From positions 1-21,183 of the forward strand of contig MQVO02000151.1 of the NCBI GenBank assembly GCA_001986395.2: a stretch of 21,183 nucleotides of DNA. The letters run 5' to 3'. Source of the stretch: Irpex lacteus. Taxonomy: Eukaryota; Basidiomycota; Agaricomycetes; Polyporales; Irpicaceae. Position numbers and translations under genes: made by a program. Below are positions 15,459-21,183 of the stretch, piece after piece (position 1 is the first letter of the stretch; each line of letters starts with the position of its first letter). The notes below the pieces were generated by a model. That model had not been told where the DNA came from, did no database searches, and saw only the letters and a program-made list of their open reading frames with translations.

Positions 15459-15573
15459 CCCCAAAAAACTAGTTATAATTCTTTCATCCGCGATTATTAA
15501 AATTTAATTAAATTAAATTTTAATTAGAGCCTAGTTTTTTGGAATGGAATTAGAAATAATTAGTTTTTTTGGG
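15459..15573. repeat. Composite palindrome with a second palindrome nested inside
   Basis: The outer left arm is CCCCAAAAAACTAG. The nested second-family palindrome is 15496-15524 (ATTAAAATTTAAT/ATTAAATTTTAAT). The outer right arm CTAGTTTTTTGG is followed by an additional right half (AATTAGTTTTTTTGGG to 15573). This reads as insertion of one element into another plus a partial duplication. Confidence 0.85.
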
Positions 15574-15849
15574 TGGATGATTAAACTATAGATCCAGCAA
15601 TGACAATAAAGCAATAGGATTACAATTATATTGAAAATATGAATATTAAGATTTAATTTATGATTTAGTTTAAACTATTATATAAGAATCATCTGTTCCC
15701 TTTTTAATATCTTAACTTTAAATTAAAATAAAATTTATTACTAACTCCCTTTTTTTTATAAAACAAAAGAATAAGCCACTCTACCAGAAAGTGGCTGGGC
15801 TGAAAGATTTTTTATTGACAATAATTGAGCATATAGTCTATTTAATAAA

Positions 15850-18800
15850 TTAGTAATGTTAAACTTAATACTTTACAGTACTTACATTTACATCCTATCA
15901 AGAAATGTTCTATTTCTTAAAAAATTAAAATATACTAAAGATATTTTAATGATAGTATCTAGGGGATAGTTTCGTGCATTTATTCCTTCAGCACTTATCT
16001 AATATGTTTGTGGCTACCCAACTATGCATTTTTAATTTTTTATGCAATTATTTCAACAATTGGTACACTATAGAAACACAGCCTATTGATCCTTTCGTAC
16101 TAGAAGGTCTCTCCCTTTTTACTATTTATCCCTCCAGAAGATAGGGACCATACTGACTCACGTCGTATTAAACCCAACTCGCGTAACCTTTTAATCGGCG
16201 AACAGCCGAACCCTTCCGAGCTTTTGCCCCCGGAGGATAGGTTGAGTCGACATCGAGGTGCCAAACAGCTGGGACAATGTGTACTCTCACCAGCTATCAG
16301 CCTGTTATCCCTAGCGTAACTTTTATCGATTGATCCCCGTCTATTCCATAATATAGCGAGGGGTCACTATGCCCTACTTACGTATCTGTCCGACTTCTAA
16401 GTCTATCAGTTAAGCATGCTCTAGCCATTACGCCATTACAACCTTTATCACTGGTTGATTGATCTCCTTTCAAAAATCTAGCTATACCTTAAAAATTTTT
16501 AATATAAATAATAAATAATCATCAATTTTAATAACAAATTGATTTTATATGTCTGTATATAAGCGTCTTATATTTTTTTTAATTAAAACTATGGATGCAT
16601 TTTGATACTCTTTCAAAAGCGACCGCCCCAGTCAAACTGCCCATTAGTCAACTATCTCTCTATCTATTAAATAAGAGGTAAATTTAATCTGAAACCAAAG
16701 TCTTAAGGTATCTCACCTTTCGTCTATCGACATCCCTAATCACTTCATACTAAGGTTTGATTAACATGATGACTAACTACAGTAAAGCTGCATAGGGTCT
16801 TCCCGTCCACCTGGAGGTAACCCGCATCTGCACGGGTAATTCAATTTCACTGAGCAAGTTGTAGAGACAGTGAGACCATCGTTAAACTATTGATACCGGA
16901 CCACATTTAATGGCCAATTTATTTTGCTACCTTAGGATCCTCATAGTTAAGACCGCTATTAACCATTGATTTGATTAGTAATAGTTATCCTATCACCTCT
17001 CTTATTTATTTGGCATTGGGCAAGTTTCATCCAGAATACTATGATATTAATCATTGCTCTGAATTGTGTTTTTAGTAAACAGTCGGGGCCTCCGATTTTG
17101 TGCCACCTATATCCTTTTTAAGAATTAAAAAAAAAGGGTAATAGGTTCCTCTTATCGTCTAACTTTAGAGGAGAACTTGCCGAGTTCCTTAACAACTTTT
17201 AGCTCTACGCCTTGGTATACTCTACCTACGAACCTGTGTCGGTTTAGGGTACGGTAGATTAAAATTAAAAATAAAATAATAATTGTTCCCCTTGCCCAAA
17301 GCCAGTGGCTTAAGGCAGGGGCAGTAAAGATTACTATTTAATTTAAAAAAAACTTTATTTTCCCGGTTCAAAAAGAACTTTAGGTTTTAAACTCATCAGT
17401 CAAAACATTGGTTTTGAACCTTAGAGGCCGCATTAACATAAGGAGGTTTAACCTTTCCTTATAACCCTTTCGTATTCGGCGAGAAGTATTATAACTTCTT
17501 TTTACGTTACTCATGTCAGCATTATCTCTTCAGTATCCTATAAATAATGAAACACTATTTAATTTCAGGTTTCCTGAATGTTCTACTACCTAGATTTAGA
17601 ATAGAATTATTTGACTATTCTAAAGCAACACGATATCGGTTGATTATTTAAGACCCGTTAAATTTTCGGTGCGACATTCTGAAGACTGATACGTTGTTAC
17701 AAACGGTCATTAAAAGATAGCGACTACCAGGCTCACTTTACAGTTGCGTTCAATTTTGCTACTACCTTAATTTCACTTAATAATCATTTGGGACCTTGAT
17801 TCGTGTTCTCGGCTGTTTCCGTCTTGACTACCCACCTTAGCATGAGTAGTCTGAATATCTATCATCAATTTATGTAATTCCGAGATTCTCTTCCATTGGT
17901 AAGATTTTTACGTCCCCGCAACTTAAACATTGATTATAATTAAAAATTATAATTTATTTGGAATTGAGTGCTGTACCTTCATAAATTTTGTATAGATGTC
18001 ATACCTACATATGTTTCGTAGAAAACCAGCTATCACTAGGTCAGATTGGCATTTCACCGCTTCCCTAAACTCATCGGAGAATTATGCAACATTCACCCGT
18101 TCGATCCATTCATCATTTAAGATTAAAATCTGGTCTAGGGAAGATCACCTAGCTTCGGGTCTAATAGAAGTAACTTATCCAACACTAATTTAGTTAATAC
18201 CCCAAAAACACTAGTAATTATAAATAATTCTAACTAGTTTTTTTGGGGGGTTTTACTAATTAAATTTTATGTCCAGTCGCTTTCGCTAGGGCTTTTAACC
18301 TTGCTACTCCCATTAACTTGCTGACCCATTATGCAAAAGGTACGCCGTCATTTTAAAAAACTTCGACTGCTTATAGAGTTACTAATTCAAGACTATTTCA
18401 CAATGTCTATAACATTACTTTTTCAACTTTTCCTTCACAGTACTTTTCACTATCGCTAAATTTATAATACTTAGCCTTAGAGGATGGTTCCCCTATATTC
18501 CGACAAGTTAACTCTCATCGTACTTTATATTTTTATTAGAATATTAATTTAATATTCGATAATTTTTTAATTACACAGGACTTTCACCTTCTTTGGTTAC
18601 TTTATTCATACTTATTTATTTAATATTTCTTCCCTTTTTTTTTATTATTAAATAAATAAAAAGGTACATAAGATAAATACTATAAAATATTTTTATTATT
18701 ACTTTAATTGTAAAAAATTATCTTTTAGGCTAATCCGATTTCACTCACCATTACTCTCGGAGTCTCGGTTGATTTCCTTTCCTTTCCTTACTGAAATGGT

Positions 18801-18945
18801 TTACTTCAGGAAGTTTAAATATAAAGGTTTCCCTTAGGATCGCCACTTTATTTATTCCGTCCAGCCCCTCTCCCCCCTAAAGATGATAGAGGATAGAGGA
18901 TATTGGACAGTGGCTTTTGGTTTTATACCTCCTTTTTTATAAATT
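15850..18945 (-). rRNA. rnl: Mitochondrial large-subunit rRNA, intronless
   Basis: Conserved blocks on the minus strand, 5' to 3': GAAATCAACCGAGACTCC (about 18770), GTGAAAAGTACTGTGAAGGA (about 18445), GACGGCGTACCTTTTGCATA (about 18330-18350), GATAGCTGGTTTTCTACGAA (about 18020-18040), helix 69 CCTAAGGTAGCAAAATAA (about 16917-16935), GGGATAACAGGCTGATAGCT (peptidyl-transferase region, about 16293-16313), and the sarcin-ricin loop AGTACGAAAGGATC (16092-16105). The common intron sites near E. coli 1917-1931 and 2449 are uninterrupted. Length is about 3.1 kb, enlarged by A+T insertions (for example near 16490-16580 and 17250-17350) and by a palindrome at 18200-18249. Both ends are estimated from spacing, within roughly 50 nt. 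It is transcribed opposite to rns. Confidence 0.95.
18200..18249. repeat. Dispersed palindrome inserted in rnl
   Basis: CCCCAAAAACACTAG at the left and CTAGTTTTTTTGGGG at the right, between rnl blocks corresponding to about E. coli 610 and 660, a variable helix of domain II. Its transcript would be a hairpin extension of the rRNA. Confidence 0.95.
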
Positions 18946-19079
18946 TGCTAGTTATCCTTAAATAACTCCTTTAAAATACTATTTGATGTTAACTATATTG
19001 TCATCGATTCTTTTATTATTAAAAAAAGTTTTTTGTTTTATTAATTTATTTTTATTTGGGTTATCTATTAAAATTCGGC

Positions 19080-19203
19080 TTAAATTTAACAGCTCCCCGA
19101 CGAAGTGTGGGACTTCAAAGAGTACCAGGAGCCGAGAGGCAGATTGTTTATTGATTCTGTATGTACACAAATTTCTTCCAGATTTGGTATCCATAGTAAC
19201 CAC
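19080..19203 (-). pseudogene. GC-richer coding-like fragment, unidentified
   Basis: On the minus strand it reads MDTKSGRNLCTYRINKQSAS, then LVLFEVPHFVGELLN; the frame starts at GTG 19203 with ATG 9 nt later. Composition resembles the nearby LAGLIDADG pseudogene rather than the spacer, so it may be another endonuclease piece, but no motif confirms this. Confidence 0.25.
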
Positions 19204-19353
19204 TCCCCCCTAAATTAAAAAAGTATTGATTGAAGGGGGGAAAGCTTTATAGTTGTGAAGGTCTATGCTAATTATATTACCCTAACTATCTCTACAGTAG
19301 TATTAATTCTATCACTACAGATATGGTATTCCTTCTATATTTCTTTAAGTTAA

Positions 19354-19551
19354 TATAAAGCAGTAGAGGATTATGTTACCTTATTGTCATCTACATATGG
19401 AGCCATTAATCTATACATAGTTATACTTACTACCTTTATAACGCCTATCTATGTACTAGCTAGTTGGAATAATGTATATCATAATGTACCTGCATTTATA
19501 ATTGCTATATTTGTAGTGCTAGATATTCTTCTTTTTGATATTTTATTTTAA
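19354..19551 (+). pseudogene. nad4: nad4 fragment (NADH dehydrogenase subunit 4)
   Basis: A 65-codon frame without a start (TAA at 19351-19353) reads LYIVILTTFITPIYVLASWN, then VPAFIIAIFVVLDILLFDIL. The L-T-T-x-I-T-P-I-x-L-x-S/N-W motif and the L-D-I-L-L-F-x-I motif are characteristic of the N-terminal third of Nad4, a proton-pumping membrane subunit of complex I. They are closer together here than in the full protein, so residues between them are reduced, and the gene stops right after the second. It is a remnant of a duplicated copy; the functional nad4 must lie elsewhere. The 3' end overlaps the antiparallel LAGLIDADG pseudogene by 4 nt. Confidence 0.65.
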
Positions 19552-19864
19552 GTACCTCCCCTATTCTTTTTATTAATAATTACCTTCATTTGTTCGATCC
19601 ACCGCATGTAGCTGTGAAGCTTCAGTCCTGTCAGAGGGTGAAGCCCGGAGAATAGAAGAAAGTAACCACTGTTGTCAGATCCCGTAGTGAAGTCATAACC
19701 AAAGTATTATAACCATCTGATGTGTGAATCTTTACACGAGTGTTAAATAGTAGCCGCAGTGCTTCAAACAGTACTAGATGTGGACGTTGCTTCAGACTAA
19801 AACAGAAATCACCGTTGGACTTAATATGGAAGGATCCTTCAGCAATAGTAAATCCTACTACCAT
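19548..19864 (-). pseudogene. LAGLIDADG endonuclease fragment with a frameshift
   Basis: It starts MVVGFTIAEGSFHIKSNGDF, containing a LAGLIDADG-type motif (GFTIAEGSF), and continues FSLKQRPHLVLFEALRLLFN in the usual order. After VTFFYS the frame shifts by one: the original frame gives PGFTL and a TGA, while the +1 frame gives SGLHPLTGLKLHSYMRWIEQ, the expected continuation, to TAA 19548. Codons are GC-richer than the neighbours (CGG, GTG, CTG), suggesting recent arrival from a source of different composition. The N-terminus is cut by a half palindrome (19865-19888). Confidence 0.75.
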
Positions 19865-19888
19865 CCAAAAAAACTAGTTAGAATTATT
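19865..19888. repeat. Half palindrome at the broken 5' end of the LAGLIDADG fragment
   Basis: CCAAAAAAACTAGTTAGAAT only; the other arm is missing. On the minus strand it runs TTTTTTTGG directly into the ATG of the fragment, the same junction as at 3622-3626. Confidence 0.8.
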
Positions 19889-19897
19889 TTAGGGTAC

Positions 19898-19933
19898 AGA
19901 CTGTGTAATTTATTTAATTTTATTTTAAGTAGA
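19898..19933 (+). repeat. 36-bp direct repeat, copy 1
   Basis: Exact copy at 20727-20762 (begins AGACTGTGTAATTTATTTAA). The two copies bracket the second nad4 fragment and the other repeats. Confidence 0.95.
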
Positions 19934-20066
19934 GGGTCTATTTAACAATATAATTCTAACTAATACCCTTTGTGGAATATGGATAGACTAAGTAAATAGC
20001 TATCTTATTATTTATTCTAATTCTCTTTAACCTAAAGGATAATAAATACTCTATTTATTTAACTGA

Positions 20067-20088
20067 GTGTCCTCCCTCCAATTAACTT
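20067..20088 (+). repeat. 22-bp direct repeat, copy 1
   Basis: Begins GTGTCCTCCCTCCAATTAAC. Exact copy at 20132-20153; shares the GTGTCCTC start with the repeats at 4371 and 5645. Confidence 0.95.
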
Positions 20089-20120
20089 GGGTTCCAAAGA
20101 GTTAAGATTAGTACTAGAGG
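20089..20120 (-). repeat. 32-bp exact inverted repeat, copy 2
   Basis: Reverse complement of 4663-4694, lying directly between the two 22-bp repeats. Confidence 0.9.
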
Positions 20121-20131
20121 GATTCCCCCTT

Positions 20132-20153
20132 GTGTCCTCCCTCCAATTAACTT
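20132..20153 (+). repeat. 22-bp direct repeat, copy 2
   Basis: Exact copy of 20067-20088. Confidence 0.95.
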
Positions 20154-20179
20154 ACAAATAATAACTAAAGAATCAGAGT

Positions 20180-20227
20180 CCCAAAAACACTAGGAATTAG
20201 AATTCATTCTAATTAGTTTTTTGGGGG
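20180..20227. repeat. Dispersed palindrome (full copy)
   Basis: CCCAAAAACACTAGGAATTA at the left and TTAGTTTTTTGGGGG at the right, spacer AATTCATTC. The arms are slightly diverged. Confidence 0.92.
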
Positions 20228-20490
20228 ATTGTTAGAATAAGAATAAATTTAATTAAACAATTAAAATAAATTAATGTTTGTTCTCTCAAGATGAGTAAAG
20301 TTAAAGAATTTAAAGGGAGCTAGCGATTAATAATAAATAATCTTAGAATAATATTTTTATAATTATTTAACTCTTTTCCCTACTCTATTTATTTAACTCT
20401 TCAAAAGAATAATAGTTTATTGTAATCACTCTCCACTCCACTTTAGTGGCTAGTGGCTTAATAAATTATTTAATTATTTTGGTAGGGGTT

Positions 20491-20514
20491 ATTAAAATTT
20501 AATTAAATTTTAAT
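20491..20514. repeat. Second palindrome family, copy 3
   Basis: A perfect 24-bp palindrome (ATTAAAATTTAA/TTAAATTTTAAT), flanked by GGGGTT and TAGGGC. It lies directly before the second nad4 fragment. Confidence 0.9.
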
Positions 20515-20518
20515 TAGG

Positions 20519-20710
20519 GCACCTATAATAACATTAAGACAAACTGATCTGATAGTTATAGTAGCTTAGAGTTCTTTATCTCATATGGCTGTATGTATAT
20601 TAAGTATATTCTCTTATAGTATCACAGGTTTAACTGGTAGTTTAGTATTATCAGTAGCTCATGGTTTTGTATCATCAGGTCTACTTATTAAAGTAGGAGA
20701 AGGGGAATAA
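20519..20710 (+). pseudogene. nad4: nad4 fragment, second piece, with internal TAG
   Basis: The frame reads TLRQTDLIVIVA, a TAG (20567-20569), SSLSHMAVCILSIFSYSITG, then SLVLSVAHGFVSSGLL. This matches the central, quinone-proximal region of Nad4, where the usual pattern is L-R-Q-T-D-x-K-x-x-I-A-Y-S-S-x-x-H-M and L-S-x-A-H-G-x-x-S. The Tyr codon before S-S has become TAG, and the conserved Lys after the Asp is replaced. It ends at TAA 20710. Together with 19354-19551 it shows that a nad4 copy was broken up and decayed here. Confidence 0.8.
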
Positions 20711-20726
20711 GATTAAAAAGAAAGAA

Positions 20727-20762
20727 AGACTGTGTAATTTATTTAATTTTATTTTAAGTAGA
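20727..20762 (+). repeat. 36-bp direct repeat, copy 2
   Basis: Exact copy of 19898-19933. It is followed by ATTAAAAAAGTATTGATTG, which also occurs near 19216, so a longer block appears shuffled. Confidence 0.95.
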
Positions 20763-20787
20763 TTAAAAAAGTATTGATTGTCTTTAT

Positions 20788-21066
20788 TTGCATCAACAAA
20801 ATCTCAGTCTCAGTAAAGTATTTCTAGTGCATGTGTTAGAAGTGTTGTTGGTAGTACTCAGCAGTGAACTGGTATGTATAGAAAAGTATAATAAAGATTT
20901 AGAAAGTGGAGTAATAAGTAATGAATGTAAATTTTTAGAGTACCGTAGTGAAAACAATCTATATCTCTCTAATGAGGAATTAATATTATTGGGTTTAGAA
21001 TTAGTTATTCTTCTATCAAATAACAGTAATTTAATAGAAGTTAAGGTAATAAAAAGGATAAATTAA
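20788..21066 (+). other. Open frame without ATG, unidentified
   Basis: 92 codons from a TTG to TAA with no ATG near the 5' end. It reads YNKDLESGVISNECKF and LYLSNEELILLGLELVILLS. Composition is Glu/Leu-rich and plausible for protein, but no family is recognised. It may be a 5'-truncated gene fused behind the 36-bp repeat, or chance. Confidence 0.2.
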
Positions 21067-21085
21067 AAAAGTACTTCCAACAAAG

Positions 21086-21102
21086 AGCCTAGTTTTTTTG
21101 GA
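21086..21102. repeat. Half palindrome (right arm only)
   Basis: GAGCCTAGTTTTTTTGG; the same GAGCCTAGTTTTTTGG junction is found at 15527-15542. The left arm is missing. Confidence 0.65.
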
Positions 21103-21183
21103 TAGATTTATAAACCATTCTATATACTTTATCTGTTATCTAGAAATTATACAAAGAGTTATTGAAAATGAAAAACAAGATTT

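Larger units (their letters stand above)
14780..15850. other. Very A+T-rich spacer between the tRNA cluster and the rnl 3' end
   Basis: No genes are seen. It contains the palindromes at 15105-15153 and 15459-15573. Near 15776-15798, AGCCACT/AGTGGCT forms a 7-bp hairpin with a T-run on one side, close to the rnl 3' end, which could mark 3'-end processing. Confidence 0.6.

Noticed and set aside
17996..18193. Plus-strand open frame of 65 codons
   Set aside because: It is antisense to highly conserved rnl sequence (GATAGCTGGTTTTCTACGAA and neighbours).
4440..20227. CRISPR array or terminator set for the repeated palindromes
   Set aside because: The spacing is irregular, from under 100 nt to kilobases; there are no unique spacers of constant size, and the copies occur inside rRNA genes. 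The genome is mitochondrial.

Overview
This window is almost certainly part of a filamentous-fungal mitochondrial genome, most plausibly a basidiomycete; the exact taxon cannot be fixed from sequence alone. The evidence is strong A+T richness, organellar small and large rRNA genes, short mitochondrial-type tRNAs, fragments of nad4, LAGLIDADG homing-endonuclease genes, remnants of the family B DNA polymerase of linear mitochondrial plasmids, and reading frames that make sense only if TGA is read as Trp (genetic code 4). No complete respiratory-chain gene is present; this is an rRNA/tRNA and accessory region.

Layout. 1-2150 is accessory DNA: a small endonuclease-tail-like ORF, an (AGAAT)n tract and a frameshifted plasmid DNA polymerase remnant. 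2180-3200 holds trnA(-), trnH(+) and trnV(+), with two degenerate tRNA-like sequences. 3225-7171 is a mosaic of truncated genes: two pieces of what looks like one membrane-protein family on opposite strands, a second polymerase remnant, a LAGLIDADG remnant, an exact 39-bp copy of rnl, a group I intron 5' core and an intact 162-aa single-motif LAGLIDADG gene. 7607-7903 is a 98-codon frame with three TGA codons, ending in an Rps3-like block. rns runs on + (about 7965-9688). 10595-13491, read on the minus strand, is a reverse transcriptase of 751 codons (one TGA=Trp) followed by about 640 nt of highly structured non-coding sequence; I read this as an integrated retroelement, retroplasmid-like rather than a recognisable group II intron. 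trnM, trnE and trnQ (-) follow from 14595 down to 14282. rnl runs on minus (about 18945-15850) and has no intron. 19080-21183 is another graveyard: two nad4 fragments, a GC-richer LAGLIDADG pseudogene and several duplicated blocks.

The most striking feature is a family of about 18 imperfect palindromes of 41-58 bp (arms CCCCAAAAAACTAG and CTAGTTTTTTTGGGG) scattered across the window. One copy sits inside rns and one inside rnl. Half copies lie exactly at the broken ends of several genes, so the family appears to be both mobile and involved in rearrangement. A second, smaller palindrome is nested in one copy. The two rRNA genes and the tRNAs serve mitochondrial translation; almost everything else is selfish or plasmid-derived DNA or its debris.
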